Assembly (NCBI RefSeq): GCF_002949795.1
Contig: NZ_CP026692.1
Coordinates: forward strand, 865,501-929,500
From: Nostoc sp. 'Lobaria pulmonaria (5183) cyanobiont'
GTDB taxonomy: Bacteria; Cyanobacteriota; Cyanobacteriia; Cyanobacteriales; Nostocaceae
Direction of reading: 5' to 3'
DNA length: 64,000 nt
The notes beneath the pieces were generated by a model. That model was not told where the DNA came from and made no database searches. It saw only the letters and a list, made by a program, of their open reading frames with translations. The position numbers and the translations under genes are program-made. Below are positions 54,051 through 64,000 of this stretch, piece after piece (the first letter of the stretch is position 1; each line of letters begins with the position of its first letter).

Positions 54051-56393
54051 TCAAGTTAGAGATTTCGTGAGAAGGCGACCATCCAAAACTAGGCTAAGTT
54101 GCCCATTGGCAAGAATGCTAGTTCCTTGGATATAAGCAGCAACTGGGATTGCTTCCCCCAGAGAATGGATCGCAGAGAATTGCTTGCCGATGATGCAATC
54201 TAATTCTAAAGCACATAGTTTGTCTAAGTAACGAAATACTAATAAAGGCTTATCCTGCTTGAAAGCATTGAGTGTATCTGTGCTGTAAGTAGTAACTGAG
54301 GTGGGAAGGTGGTTAGGACAAATCAGCACATCAGTCAATAAATGGATAGGGACGAGCATTTCTGTTGTTAAATGCTCATGAGCACAACCAAGGAAGCCAC
54401 TCGATCTGCCAGAAGACTGCAATAACAACATGCGTCCTGCTTGAGTTTGGATAATTTGTTCGGACTGGGATAGACAAATCTGCTCTACAGAATCGGCAAT
54501 AAATGCATAGACTCTGGAGTTAGCTTGACAGACGATAAGTTGAGCAATTTTTTGATCTAGGGGAATTTGGAGCGAGAAGGCTGTACCATGTCCAGCTTTA
54601 GACTTCAATACTATTCTTCCCTGAACAGCTGTTAATTGCTTGCAAATTTCAGTTAATTCTACTCCTAACTCTAAGGCAGCACGATCGTATAAAACAGATG
54701 AAACTTCTGGTTCAAGTACCAATTCAGTCTGTTGAGTTCCTTGTAAATCTCCTGGTTTTGTAAGGGCGAACCCTTGGGCTAAAGCCGATTGATAAATTTG
54801 AGATAAGTTAAGTCCTGCGCCATCATCACAGCCATCAATAATCAGTTGATTTCCCTGCTGGTAAACTTGAATTTCAATGATACCGTTGCTATTTTTACCA
54901 AGGTGTTGGCGTGTTTGGCAAGACTCAATACTTTGCTCTAGTAAATAGCAACTTATATGCAACAGGAGAGCATGGAGGCGATCGCTAAACGCCCGATCGA
55001 CTTGGATATCGCTAATTTGTAAATGTAGTCTAGCAGACTTATCTTGTAGAGCTTGTAACTGAGACCAAAGCTGATGCAACGGTTCTAAGGCTACTCTTAA
55101 AGGAATAGTTGTGACTGTTTTGACTAAATTGGAAGAATGGTTAAGCAACTTTTCCTGCTGTATCAGTTCTTGTTTGAGTTGATGATGATTGTTATTCAGG
55201 GAATGAACAGTTGATGCCACTTGAGACGCTTCAGCCAAAACAGATTGAAGAGTACTGTATAATTGCTGAGAGCGAGAAGCAGCTAGAGGAGAAAGGGTAT
55301 CTGAAATTGCTGCTAAACGTCCTGACCATTCCTGTAGATTATCCAGCAGGTGTTGTAATCGTTTAACTTGTCGGAGCAACCGCCCGATCGTATGTTGCTG
55401 TTGTTCTTCCTGACAGGCTTGCTGATTATATGTAGTTAATAATGTTGCAACTAGCGCGTTTAGTTGTTCGAGATGCTTAATATTGATGGGTGTAGCGGCT
55501 GGAATACTTGCTGCAACAATGGTAGAAATGGATTCTTGCAAAGAGAGTGTATGGTGATGAGGAAAAGATTTAACTAGGGATGCAACAGAAGTTTCAGTCG
55601 GCAGCGAAAAATCTCCCAACCAAGCCTGAAAATCTCCTTCCCCATACTCTTCGGGGTTTGCTAGTTCCCCTACCTTGGCGGGAAACTGCTCGGTATCTAC
55701 GTCACAAAGGCTGCCAGTTTCACTTATTAGTTCTCTGTCCGAGTTTTCCTTATCTTGAACCATAACTTGCTCTGGTAGAACCGCAGAAGATTCTACCTCG
55801 GTCAAGCGATCGCCAAACTGAATAACTGGTTGATATTCCTGCGGTTGCTGTATCGATGTCTCAAGGTTTGTTTCCTGGGGAATAACGCTTTGTTGGCGGT
55901 CGCCAAACTGAATAACTGGTTGATATTCCTGCGGTTGCTCTATCGATATCTCAAGGTTTGTTTCCTGGGGAATGATGCTTTGTTGGCGATCGCTAAACTC
56001 TGCTTGTAGACGAGCAACAATGGCAGACATGCGCTCCAGAATTTCTACTTCCTCAATTTGCGAGGCTGTTAAAAATGCCATCAGCAGCATCTGTAGGCAA
56101 TCTAATCCTTCCGACAACAGAGAGGCGATTGGGGCGTTGACAGTTGCCCGATACTGATGCAGAAGCTGAAAAATCTCTTCTAGTGCAGCCGCAACTATGG
56201 CAATGGCATCTAGCTCAGCTGCTATGGCAATCGAATGCAGAGAGCGAGCAGCTTCCATGAGAGCCAAAGCTGTACCAGGGTTACTGTCTTTTGTATAGTT
56301 AGGCAACTCCTGCTCCAAGAACAGTAACAGATCGATCGCTTCTTCTAGGAAGCGATCGTCGTTCTGCGGTTGGGGGACAAAATCGGTACTCAT
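54051..56393 (-). CDS. Degenerate CheA-like protein
   Basis: A 780-residue protein with a CheA layout but altered key sites. In the Hpt-like region the phospho-accepting His is replaced by Arg50 (LMEAARSLHSIAIAAE compared with LMRSAHTIKGSAAS in the intact CheA of this operon). The N-box is changed (CYLLEQSIESCQ), while DDGAGL and GHGTAFSLQIPL remain. A CheW-like C-terminus follows. Coiled coil lies at about 320-460. Two copies of a 90-bp unit encode a duplicated IPQETNLE...EYQPVIQFG segment. It is the last gene of the operon and probably a structural or regulatory partner rather than an active kinase. Confidence 0.82.
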   Translation of the reverse strand: MSTDFVPQPQNDDRFLEEAIDLLLFLEQELPNYTKDSNPGTALALMEAARSLHSIAIAAELDAIAIVAAALEEIFQLLHQYRATVNAPIASLLSEGLDCLQMLLMAFLTASQIEEVEILERMSAIVARLQAEFSDRQQSIIPQETNLEISIEQPQEYQPVIQFGDRQQSVIPQETNLETSIQQPQEYQPVIQFGDRLTEVESSAVLPEQVMVQDKENSDRELISETGSLCDVDTEQFPAKVGELANPEEYGEGDFQAWLGDFSLPTETSVASLVKSFPHHHTLSLQESISTIVAASIPAATPINIKHLEQLNALVATLLTTYNQQACQEEQQQHTIGRLLRQVKRLQHLLDNLQEWSGRLAAISDTLSPLAASRSQQLYSTLQSVLAEASQVASTVHSLNNNHHQLKQELIQQEKLLNHSSNLVKTVTTIPLRVALEPLHQLWSQLQALQDKSARLHLQISDIQVDRAFSDRLHALLLHISCYLLEQSIESCQTRQHLGKNSNGIIEIQVYQQGNQLIIDGCDDGAGLNLSQIYQSALAQGFALTKPGDLQGTQQTELVLEPEVSSVLYDRAALELGVELTEICKQLTAVQGRIVLKSKAGHGTAFSLQIPLDQKIAQLIVCQANSRVYAFIADSVEQICLSQSEQIIQTQAGRMLLLQSSGRSSGFLGCAHEHLTTEMLVPIHLLTDVLICPNHLPTSVTTYSTDTLNAFKQDKPLLVFRYLDKLCALELDCIIGKQFSAIHSLGEAIPVAAYIQGTSILANGQLSLVLDGRLLTKSLT

Positions 56394-56431
56394 GAAAACA
56401 ACTCTCAGTTTCTATGGGGTTTGTGACAATT

Positions 56432-57700
56432 CTATGGCTTCGACATTGATTTGAGGGTACAAGCAGCGATGTTGGCGATCGCTCTGAATTGCTCCTGGAT
56501 TTGCGCGATTGACTCCAGCCCCGCACTGATTTGGCGATCGCACGGTTCGATAGCAGAAGCAACATCTGCTGCTGCTACCTGGAGTTCCTGGAACCATTCC
56601 TCTATATTGAGCGTGCTGTCGCGGGCTTGACGGGCGAGAATTTCCACCTGTTCGGCAGCAGCTAGCAAACCTCGTTCCCGATCGCTAGCTTTTGTTGCTT
56701 CGATGGCTGTATTCAGAGACAAAATCTGAATTTTGGTACTCAAGCCTTCCACAAGGCGAACAAAGCCAGAAGCTTGCTGGCAAAATTCACCAAGGTATTG
56801 CAGCTGTTTATTAGTAATAGCAACAGTATCTTGAATAGACATTAAATGCTCATTGGCGAACTCGGCAATTCTTGCTCCTTCTTGTACAGCCTGGCTCACT
56901 TGCTGAAATGGCACTAGTAACTCAGACCGATCGCAGGATTCAGCCTTTTGGGGAGGTGATGACAGCTGTTGAGCAGGTGGAGCTACTATTTCAGCCCAGT
57001 GCAAGTTAATTGTCAACATCATTCCTACTTGTTGCAGCAAACTGCGCTCTGCTTCCTGCCATTGTCGGGGTTCCAGGCAATGATGAATAACTAACAAACC
57101 CCAAGGCTGTTGTTTGACAATCAAGGGCAAGCACAGGCTAGCTTGCACCTGAAAGCGTTGCCAAAATTTCTGTTGGCGCCCAGTTAGTTCTAATACTTCA
57201 GTTAAGTTGTGGAGCGAGTTTTGTTCGTCGCCAACATCGGTAGTAACAAACAAATTTATCGGTAGGGATTGGTTGAGCAAGGATGTCCAACCCGGTTGTA
57301 TAGCTTCAGCGATCGCTCGAGAGCGATTATCTTCCTCAAAACGATAAATCAGGACGCGATCAGCGTTGAGAACATCTCGAAGGGCGGTGACTGTAACCTG
57401 CAAAAGTGCGGTTTGACCTTTTGCCTGCTGCATTTGTCGCTCGATGGCTGCAAGTTGTTCTCGCTGGAGCTGAAAAGCCCCTCGAACATTTTGATCATTG
57501 TCACTGGGCGAATCCTTAGCTAAAGCTTGGATAAAAGCTTCGATTTGACTCACCTTCTGCTGCAATTGAGCGACCTTTGGTCCCTTAGCAGATTCAAAGA
57601 CTGCTTTGATTACAGCCACATTAGCCAAAATTTCTTCTATCTGGATTTCATTTTCAACAGGCTGGGTTTCAGAATTAGGGTCTAAGGTTGCGATCGTCAC
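56432..57700 (-). CDS. Soluble GAF-MCP protein with atypical signalling tip
   Basis: A 422-residue protein without membrane helices. Residues about 100-245 are a GAF domain (VLNADRVLIYRFEEDNRSRA, QASLCLPLIVKQQPWGLLVI). Residues about 280-400 are a coiled coil resembling a methyl-accepting domain (STKIQILSLNTAIEATKASD), with the highly conserved [16 protein letters not shown] tip changed at several positions. A GTG start with AAGGAG six bases upstream is used. It sits between double CheW and the degenerate CheA and may form an array with them. Confidence 0.8.
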   Translation of the reverse strand: MTIATLDPNSETQPVENEIQIEEILANVAVIKAVFESAKGPKVAQLQQKVSQIEAFIQALAKDSPSDNDQNVRGAFQLQREQLAAIERQMQQAKGQTALLQVTVTALRDVLNADRVLIYRFEEDNRSRAIAEAIQPGWTSLLNQSLPINLFVTTDVGDEQNSLHNLTEVLELTGRQQKFWQRFQVQASLCLPLIVKQQPWGLLVIHHCLEPRQWQEAERSLLQQVGMMLTINLHWAEIVAPPAQQLSSPPQKAESCDRSELLVPFQQVSQAVQEGARIAEFANEHLMSIQDTVAITNKQLQYLGEFCQQASGFVRLVEGLSTKIQILSLNTAIEATKASDRERGLLAAAEQVEILARQARDSTLNIEEWFQELQVAAADVASAIEPCDRQISAGLESIAQIQEQFRAIANIAACTLKSMSKP

Positions 57701-57729
57701 AGAAAACTCCTTGGCAGCATCAAGTTAAA

Positions 57730-58758
57730 TCAGTGGGTTTGCCATTGCAATGTCTGGGCGATGGCTCTGGTGTCTAAAATCCAGCGATCGCCTGGCAGAA
57801 TACCTCGAACAAAATTTAGCAGTTTGTTTGGGGAAAAGTCGGTTGGTGCCGATTGTGCTTGCTGTAAATCCTGCCACTCTACATCGTAGACATGAGCCAC
57901 CAAAAACCCGATTACCTGATTTTGCAGTTCGAGAACCAGAACCATTGGCTTTTCTGGTCGTGACTGCCGCTTCAAAAGTGGCGCATAACCAAGCAAATGT
58001 TCCAAGTCAACCAGCCGCAGCATCTGTCCTTGCCAATTATAGAAACCTAAAATCCAACTTGGTAAGGCCGGAGCTGGGGAAATTTCTTGGCTAGCGAGAT
58101 GAAAAATATCCAGTAATGAGTGAAATGGTAGCAATCCACTTCCTTGATTCCCCAAAGAAAAACGGAGAAATCTTTGCCGTTGTTCGCCTGATGTCAGCCC
58201 AAGAGCCAAGGTTTGGTGGGTTGTTCCGGGCAACCCCAACTTATCAGCCAATATCTGGCTCATGCCTAGAAGAAGTACTTTGAGTGGTTCCTCGTTTGGT
58301 GCTACAGACAAAACAGCCATGTGGCTAACACAGCTTAACTCCGCCACTTGCCGATAAGACCAAGGCACCGGACGCACTGCTGACAAAGGAATATCAATTA
58401 AGGCAGGGGGCTTGTCCACAGGAATGCCACAAATTTCCCCAGTCCGCGTTTGAGTCAGAAGTAAGAAGCGTCCTGAAGTGTCAACCGCAGAGAGAACTTG
58501 ATGCGCCTGTTGGGCTTGTACTTGCGAAATGAACTTCTGGCGCAAGTCCACAATCGTAATGGTTTGCGTTCCCAAATCAACCATCCCGATACCACTTTCA
58601 ACCGTACTGCTAATCGGTGGACAAGCAATTACTTTAAGAACTGCACCAACTGGCAGGGCAAATAAATAGTCTGCGATCGCAAAAACAACAACTCGCAGTG
58701 AGTCGCGTTCGCTCCCAGCGCTAGATAATCGCTTAAACGGAAAGGGAGTGTTAAGCAT
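57730..58758 (-). CDS. Double CheW-like adaptor
   Basis: A 342-residue protein made of two CheW-like domains (about 20-165 with LRVVVFAIADYLFALPVGAV and GIGMVDLGTQTITIVDLRQK; about 190-330 with RFLRFSLGNQGSGLLPFHSL and VLVLELQNQVIGFLVAHVYD). It would couple MCPs to CheA. It lies between the CheA hybrid and the soluble GAF-MCP gene. Confidence 0.85.
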   Translation of the reverse strand: MLNTPFPFKRLSSAGSERDSLRVVVFAIADYLFALPVGAVLKVIACPPISSTVESGIGMVDLGTQTITIVDLRQKFISQVQAQQAHQVLSAVDTSGRFLLLTQTRTGEICGIPVDKPPALIDIPLSAVRPVPWSYRQVAELSCVSHMAVLSVAPNEEPLKVLLLGMSQILADKLGLPGTTHQTLALGLTSGEQRQRFLRFSLGNQGSGLLPFHSLLDIFHLASQEISPAPALPSWILGFYNWQGQMLRLVDLEHLLGYAPLLKRQSRPEKPMVLVLELQNQVIGFLVAHVYDVEWQDLQQAQSAPTDFSPNKLLNFVRGILPGDRWILDTRAIAQTLQWQTH

Positions 58759-58902
58759 AGCAAGTGGTTGAATACCAATTCGTAATTCGTAATGACGCTC
58801 GAATACTCGCTAACGCTACGCTAACGTAATTCGTAATTAAGAAAGTTAGATATGGCATGGCTTTCGGGGTTTGAATGTGTTGCCTCATTTTAGAGAATTG
58901 GT

Positions 58903-61900
58903 CTAAGGAATATTAACTAGTTCGGCGATCGTGGTTAAGAAGTTCTGTTCTGAATAGGGTTTGGTCAGGTAAGCTTTCGCTCCTAGAGCTAAAGCTAATT
59001 GGCGGTGCTTCTGTCCGCTACGGGTAGTCAGCATCACCACAGGAATCCCGGACAAACGCTCGTCTTGGCGATGGTGTTCTAAAAACTCAAATCCATTCAT
59101 ACGCGGCATTTCAATGTCACAAATCACTAAATCTACATCACCGTGTTGAAGCATTTGCGCGATCGCCTCTCGACCATCGCCTGCTTGCAACGCTTGATAA
59201 CCGGCTTTCTGGAGCGTCTGCACCAAACTTTGCCTTTGTACAACCGAATCTTCCACCACCAACACCATCAGTCGGTTAGGTTGAGTAATGGCTGTATTGA
59301 CTTCCATCGGCTGTTGTTGCAGTTGCGTTATAGTTAGCTCGGATTGCTGACCCTCTAGAGCAAGAACAGGCTCAGGCGCGGGCAATAGTGCAAGATTAGA
59401 TGTCGGGGAAGTCGGCATCATATCTGTCTCCCAGGTTTGCCGAACTAACTCCAACGGGTCAACGATTAGGGTAAGACTCCCATTTCCCAACACGCTGTAG
59501 CCTTGGATGTAACTAGGTAAAGTCAGGACTCTGCCGAGGGATTTAATTACTAATTCCTGCTCGACTAAAATCTGCTCGACTTGCAAACACAGGTATTGAT
59601 GCTCTGTTTCCAACAGCAGCAGAGGTTCGACAGTGTTCCGTTGTTTGACTGGAAAAGGACTTAGGGTCAAATTTTGGTCTTGGGTGAATAAAGGATATTT
59701 GTAATCCAGCAAATTGGCAAGCGGGCGGATGGGAACTAATTGCTGACTTTGCCCTTCTCCCCACTGCCAGAATTTTTGGCTGCCTTGCCCGTGTAAAGAT
59801 TGCTGGACTTGAATCTGCTCTGGCTGCGGTAATAAAACCTGGCTAATTCGTTCAGACAGCAACCCATAAGTAATACCTTGAGATTGACAAACGAGCAAGC
59901 GTGCTGTTGTCAAGCTCAGAGGCAATTGCAGGATGAAGGTGGTTCCTTGCCCTGAAATCGATCGCACCACAATCGAACCTTGTAAAGCTTGCAATTTAGT
60001 GCGAACGACATCTAAGCCGATACCACGGCCAGATAACTCACCAATCTGGTTAGCGGTAGAAAAGCCTGGTTCAAATAATAACTCTGCCAGTTGGTCTTGT
60101 GAGGCGTCAGCGGCTTGTTCGGGAGTCAGCAGGTGTTTTTCCATAGCTCGCTGACGAATGGATTCCCAGTTAAAGCCTCGACCATCATCTCGTACCTCAA
60201 TAGTAGTGCGGTTGCCTTGATGATAGGCTTGAATTGTAATTGTTCCGGTTTCTGGTTTACCCTGCTGGCGGCGGGTTTCTATCGGTTCAATGCCGTGATC
60301 GAAGGCATTGCGAATCATGTGCAGCAAGGGATCGTACAGCTGCTCAGAAATGGCTTTATCCACTAGTACCTTCGTACCGCCAAGCTTGAGTTCAACAGGC
60401 TTATGATAAGTTGCTACCATCTGTTGCAGCAGCCGGGGAAATCGATTCAACACTGTTCCCAGTGGAACCATTCTGGCTTGCAGCAAATCTGACTGCGCTC
60501 CTGAAAGCAGTTGCTTGCGCTTTCCGAGACTGAAGCGAGATTGCTGAACTAAGCCATTAAAAGCCTCAATCCGTTCTCCTAATTGCACCATGTCTTCTGT
60601 AAGATTTTGCAGGAGAATGTGCAATTCGCTATAGGTATCCATTTCTAAGGCATCAAAATTGGATTGTGCCTCGGCAGTTGGAACTGAGCGTGGAGATCCA
60701 TGTATATGTCGCTGCTTGCGTTCGGGGAGCAGCAGATGTCGATCCGACCAAGTAGAAACTTTACTAAGTTGTTGTTGACAGTACAAAAACTGTAGTAAAG
60801 TGTCTCGAGCGGCTTTGTGGATGTGGTTAGATTGCAGGTTTTGTTGGTTTTCGTTGATTAGCAATTCCCCAATCGTGTGGCTGAGGCGATCAAGCTGTTC
60901 TATCGCTACTCGGATAGTGGGAAGTGATGGTGATGATTGAGCTTGGAGGCTTGGCGCTGGTGGAGAGGCTGGCCGATCTGAGTCTGAGTATCGGTAACAT
61001 GTTTTGGGATCTCCTATCCAGATTGACTGTAAAATCCGCTCTATGGCAGAAGGGACTACTACCGAATCCTGAGAAATAGGTTCCAGTACCTCCGGTGCTT
61101 TCGGTACGGAGTTATCAGTCCGCTTCGGGAAAAACGACCAAATTGATTCCGATTCGCTCGCACTGAGGAGAGGGGATGGCTTATTCTCAGTTGTAGTTGT
61201 TTGTGTTGGTTGGGCAGCTATCGAAACTGGCTGCTTTTGCGGTTCTGGGACAGGAATAGTTAGTCCTGCCCATTCTCGCAATTGTGGAGATATCTCTCCC
61301 CCTTGAGTGCGATCGCCTGCAAGTACTGCTGCTTGAGCTGCTTTAAAATTTTCTAAAGCCACCTGAGCGATTTGCAATACTTTGCCTGGATGCTGATTCA
61401 GCGCCTTTAGGGTCGCCTGGGCAATTTCTTCCAATCCAGATAAGCCATAAGATGCTGCTAGTTCGGCAAAAAATTCTGCTTGAGAGTTGAGTGTTGTTTG
61501 AATTTGTTGCGGATCTTGGCTTTGAATGTCAGCTTCAAGTTGTTGCAAATCCTGGAGTACACTCCCGGAAAAGATTGACTCTACCACATCAAAGCCAAGT
61601 TCTTCCGAACTGGGAAGCGGAGCCTCACGACCAAAAAAGTCGCCTAGTTTGTGTTGGAGTTGGGCGAAGATTGAGGCAGTTCGATCGAGTATTTCTGCCT
61701 CATTGCAGGATAAGCCCATCAAGGTTGCACTCAATGGAGTTCGCAGGCACTCATAAGCATCTAGAAGCAAAGCTCCCAATTCTGGATCGATTTCCAGTTC
61801 TGGAGCATATAACGCCTGGAATACATCTTCCAAATGATGGGCAATGGTCTTAATCGTTTCCTGCCCAACACTGGCAGCGCTCCCTTTGATAGTATGGGCG

Positions 61901-62043
61901 CTTCGCATCAAGGCGTGAACTTTTTCTATGGTTTTTTCATCAAGTAAACCGATAAGACTCTGCTCAATGGTTTGCAACAACTCTGCCGCTTCAGCAAGAA
62001 AAGCCTGCTCTAACTGCTCTTGATTACTGGGATCGGGGTTCAT
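58903..62043 (-). CDS. CheA-CheY hybrid chemotaxis kinase
   Basis: A 1046-residue protein. An Hpt domain has LMRSAHTIKGSAASVG with the phospho-accepting His50; a long linker follows. The dimerisation and ATPase parts carry NAFDHGIEP, VRDDGRGFN and GRGIGLDVVR, then a CheW-like regulatory domain and a C-terminal receiver (MVLVVEDSVVQRQSLV, CDIEMPRMNGFEF, YLTKPYS). All catalytic motifs are intact. This layout occurs in cyanobacterial PixL/Hik-type taxis kinases. It is cotranscribed with the MCP gene, 15 bases away. Confidence 0.95.
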   Translation of the reverse strand: MNPDPSNQEQLEQAFLAEAAELLQTIEQSLIGLLDEKTIEKVHALMRSAHTIKGSAASVGQETIKTIAHHLEDVFQALYAPELEIDPELGALLLDAYECLRTPLSATLMGLSCNEAEILDRTASIFAQLQHKLGDFFGREAPLPSSEELGFDVVESIFSGSVLQDLQQLEADIQSQDPQQIQTTLNSQAEFFAELAASYGLSGLEEIAQATLKALNQHPGKVLQIAQVALENFKAAQAAVLAGDRTQGGEISPQLREWAGLTIPVPEPQKQPVSIAAQPTQTTTTENKPSPLLSASESESIWSFFPKRTDNSVPKAPEVLEPISQDSVVVPSAIERILQSIWIGDPKTCYRYSDSDRPASPPAPSLQAQSSPSLPTIRVAIEQLDRLSHTIGELLINENQQNLQSNHIHKAARDTLLQFLYCQQQLSKVSTWSDRHLLLPERKQRHIHGSPRSVPTAEAQSNFDALEMDTYSELHILLQNLTEDMVQLGERIEAFNGLVQQSRFSLGKRKQLLSGAQSDLLQARMVPLGTVLNRFPRLLQQMVATYHKPVELKLGGTKVLVDKAISEQLYDPLLHMIRNAFDHGIEPIETRRQQGKPETGTITIQAYHQGNRTTIEVRDDGRGFNWESIRQRAMEKHLLTPEQAADASQDQLAELLFEPGFSTANQIGELSGRGIGLDVVRTKLQALQGSIVVRSISGQGTTFILQLPLSLTTARLLVCQSQGITYGLLSERISQVLLPQPEQIQVQQSLHGQGSQKFWQWGEGQSQQLVPIRPLANLLDYKYPLFTQDQNLTLSPFPVKQRNTVEPLLLLETEHQYLCLQVEQILVEQELVIKSLGRVLTLPSYIQGYSVLGNGSLTLIVDPLELVRQTWETDMMPTSPTSNLALLPAPEPVLALEGQQSELTITQLQQQPMEVNTAITQPNRLMVLVVEDSVVQRQSLVQTLQKAGYQALQAGDGREAIAQMLQHGDVDLVICDIEMPRMNGFEFLEHHRQDERLSGIPVVMLTTRSGQKHRQLALALGAKAYLTKPYSEQNFLTTIAELVNIP

Positions 62044-62058
62044 AACAGTTTTGGGAGA

Positions 62059-64000
62059 TTAGTCAACTTTGAACTGGCTAACGCTGGTTTCCAGTTGTTG
62101 TGAAGTCATCAGCAGTTCCTCAAAAGACTCGGAAATGTGGATGGCACTTTCTGAAGTCTTGCGGGCGATCGCCGAAACATCCGTCATCGCCTCTGTCAAT
62201 ATCTGAGATTGCTGACTTTGATGGGAAACTGCTTGGGTAATTCCTTGTACCAGTCCCCCAATTTCGTTGGTAGCTGCCACGATCGCACTCAGGGAATGAC
62301 GAGTCTCATCGATCAAGTTCGAGCCTTGGACAACTTGGCTAATCCCTACTTCCATTGCTTGGGTAACTTCGTTGGTGCCATTTTGAATTTCTTCCACGAG
62401 TCGCTCAATTTCTGTGGTGGCACTAGCCGACTGATAAGCTAAGGAACGAACTTCATCTGCAACCACCGCAAAGCCTTTGCCATACTCTCCGGCACGGGTA
62501 GCCTCGATCGCAGCATTGAGTGCCAGCAAATTAGTTTGAGTGGCAAAGTTTTCAATCAGACTCACTACTTTCGAGATTTTCTGAGAAGCTTCACCGAGGC
62601 GTTTAATCTTCTTCGCTGTTTCGGCCACGGTTTCCCGAATCTCCAAAATGCCATCTACAGTTCTTTCCATCAGAGAATCGCCAGCTTGGACGGTGTTATT
62701 AGCTCTTTGAACCGCCTGTCCTACTTTCTGGGCATCAGCAGCGACTACCTGGGTGGAAGTTACCATCATTTGTAATTGTTCCAGAGCGTGTTCGAGCCGT
62801 TCTGCCTGCTGTTGAGCTTGGTCAGATAGTTTTACTACTGAGGTAGTGTTATTGCTGGAAGTTTCACTCACTCTACCAGCAGCAATCTGCACTTGTCGGA
62901 CTAAATCGCGCAAACTTTGGATCGTAGTGTTGTAACCATCGGCAATTGTCCCAATTTCATCTTCAGATAGGGGAGCGCGAACCGTGAGATCGCCCCTGAA
63001 GGATGGTTCCAAAGCCATGAGAACGCGTATAGCTCCTTGTTGCAGTTTTTCTCGGGCGGTGCGTTCGCGCTCTGCTGCTTCTGCTAATTGCTGCTCTTGG
63101 ATACGCATCTGTTGTAAGTACTCTGCAAGATTCAGGGCAACACCAATCTGGACGCTAGTTTGGTTAAGAACATCCTCCTCGGATTGCTCCCACTGGCGCG
63201 GTGCGCTATTTTGATAAACTCCCATCAGCCCCCATAGCCGATTTTCTTGAAAAATCGGAGAAATCATGTAGGCTTTAGTTCCCCACATTTCTAACAATTG
63301 GATGTGACATTCGTCATGACCGACAGTATATATATTGTCAACCCGCAAACTTTCTTTGCGGGCATAACGCCCTCCTTGGTTGTACTGGAGATAGGTATCT
63401 CTAACTTTGGCAAGGCTAGTTCCCACAAGCTTAGGCCAATCCCCACTCACAGACTCAACGACAAATTCTCCAGACCAATCAGACTCAAAACGGTAAACTC
63501 CAACTCGATCTACTTTCAGCAGTTGACGAAGTTCGTGGCTGGCAAACTGGACAAATTCCAGAACATTACCATGACTTTGGGCCATCTCTGTTAACCGACT
63601 TGGCAGGCGATAGGAAAATCGGGCGTTTGCTACTTCCCGTTCTGCCAGTTTGATCAGTTCCTCATTCTTGCTTAAGGTTTGTTGTAAGTATTGCGATTGC
63701 TGGACGGCAACCCCAAACTGCGTGCCGATTTTCGCTACCAAGTTGACTTCATTATCTTGCCATTGCCGCGGCCCGTTATTCTGATATGCTCCTAACAAAC
63801 CCCAGAGCTTGTTTCCGGCAATAATCGGGGTGATGATATAGGCTCTAATCTGGAATTGCTCGAGAATTTTCAAGTGGCACTGGGCATGACCAGCAGTGTA
63901 AATATCATTAATAACAAAGGTCTCGTTGTTGCGATAGCGTCCACCTTGGGTTTGTTGTAGGTGTTCGTCTTCCCATACAGTCTTGATATTGGGGCCAACC
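62059..64000 (-). CDS. GAF-domain methyl-accepting protein (5' end outside window)
   Basis: The frame is open to the window edge (a nominal TTG at 63873 is not the start). It encodes two visible GAF domains. The first is incomplete, with [20 protein letters not shown]; the second has [20 protein letters not shown]. Both carry a Cys-His pair at the place of the bilin-binding Cys of cyanobacteriochromes. A HAMP-like segment ([20 protein letters not shown]) and an MCP signalling domain with a standard tip ([20 protein letters not shown]) follow. No membrane helix is visible. It resembles PixJ-type phototaxis sensors, but bilin binding is untested. It is upstream of cheA in the operon. Confidence 0.88.
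   Translation of the reverse strand, partial: VGPNIKTVWEDEHLQQTQGGRYRNNETFVINDIYTAGHAQCHLKILEQFQIRAYIITPIIAGNKLWGLLGAYQNNGPRQWQDNEVNLVAKIGTQFGVAVQQSQYLQQTLSKNEELIKLAEREVANARFSYRLPSRLTEMAQSHGNVLEFVQFASHELRQLLKVDRVGVYRFESDWSGEFVVESVSGDWPKLVGTSLAKVRDTYLQYNQGGRYARKESLRVDNIYTVGHDECHIQLLEMWGTKAYMISPIFQENRLWGLMGVYQNSAPRQWEQSEEDVLNQTSVQIGVALNLAEYLQQMRIQEQQLAEAAERERTAREKLQQGAIRVLMALEPSFRGDLTVRAPLSEDEIGTIADGYNTTIQSLRDLVRQVQIAAGRVSETSSNNTTSVVKLSDQAQQQAERLEHALEQLQMMVTSTQVVAADAQKVGQAVQRANNTVQAGDSLMERTVDGILEIRETVAETAKKIKRLGEASQKISKVVSLIENFATQTNLLALNAAIEATRAGEYGKGFAVVADEVRSLAYQSASATTEIERLVEEIQNGTNEVTQAMEVGISQVVQGSNLIDETRHSLSAIVAATNEIGGLVQGITQAVSHQSQQSQILTEAMTDVSAIARKTSESAIHISESFEELLMTSQQLETSVSQFKVD

Overview
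The window looks like chromosomal DNA of a filamentous, probably Nostocales, cyanobacterium. The palindrome GCGATCGC (HIP1) recurs throughout. There is a cyanobacterial-type sucrose synthase, a phycobiliprotein-lyase-like gene, PEP-CTERM secreted proteins, an exported pentapeptide-repeat protein, a light- or taxis-type chemosensory operon with GAF domains, and many short dispersed repeats typical of Nostoc-like genomes. No whole insertion sequence or prophage is visible. Mobile DNA is present only as relics and miniature elements.

Layout. (1) 1-4.4 kb: end of a small antitoxin-like gene, then an overlapping pair made of a P-loop ATPase and a TPR protein with seven almost identical 120-bp repeats, then repeat-rich spacer. 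(2) 4.4-7.5 kb: two adjacent low-complexity Asn/Gly/Ser-rich proteins sharing NPFAG and SPF-x2-L-x-EV motifs. One has a PEP-CTERM-like tail. (3) 7.5-14 kb: exported pentapeptide-repeat membrane protein, quinone-oxidoreductase-like dehydrogenase, a transposase relic split by a miniature element, M16 peptidase, fructosamine-kinase-like protein. (4) 14-28.2 kb: a type I-D CRISPR-Cas locus. A WYL regulator faces away; a damaged DUF433/DUF5615 module and a candidate structured RNA carrying a CRISPR-repeat-like hairpin lie between it and cas10d-csc2-csc1-cas3. A 2-oxoglutarate/Fe(II) oxygenase gene, coupled to cas6, follows, then cas4, cas1, cas2 and an array of 20 identical 37-nt repeats with 19 spacers. 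(5) 28.2-41.3 kb: FMN reductase, broken vapBC-like pair, PEP-CTERM protein, polar amino-acid ABC transporter with a fused binding protein-permease, Fic protein, PanE-like reductase, inositol-phosphatase-like protein, a 21-bp minisatellite, a secreted protein, and two corrinoid/siroheme gene pairs with a cobalamin riboswitch, then tRNA-His. (6) 41.7-53.9 kb: a large hybrid histidine kinase, sucrose synthase, peptidoglycan-binding protein, ROK/polyphosphate-glucokinase-like protein, 2TM protein, CpcS-like lyase, HEAT-repeat protein, and a truncated chorismate mutase. (7) 54-64 kb: a minus-strand chemosensory operon with MCP (cut by the window end), CheA-CheY hybrid, double CheW, soluble GAF-MCP and a CheA-like protein that has lost its phospho-accepting histidine.

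The I-D locus is the most notable system. Effector, processing, adaptation, array and a candidate regulator are all present. The unexplained extras are the oxygenase inside the operon, the CRISPR-repeat-like hairpin RNA candidate between the regulator and the cas genes, and a G-rich dispersed repeat written into the cas6 reading frame. All assignments come from reading the sequence by eye; no database or folding program was run.
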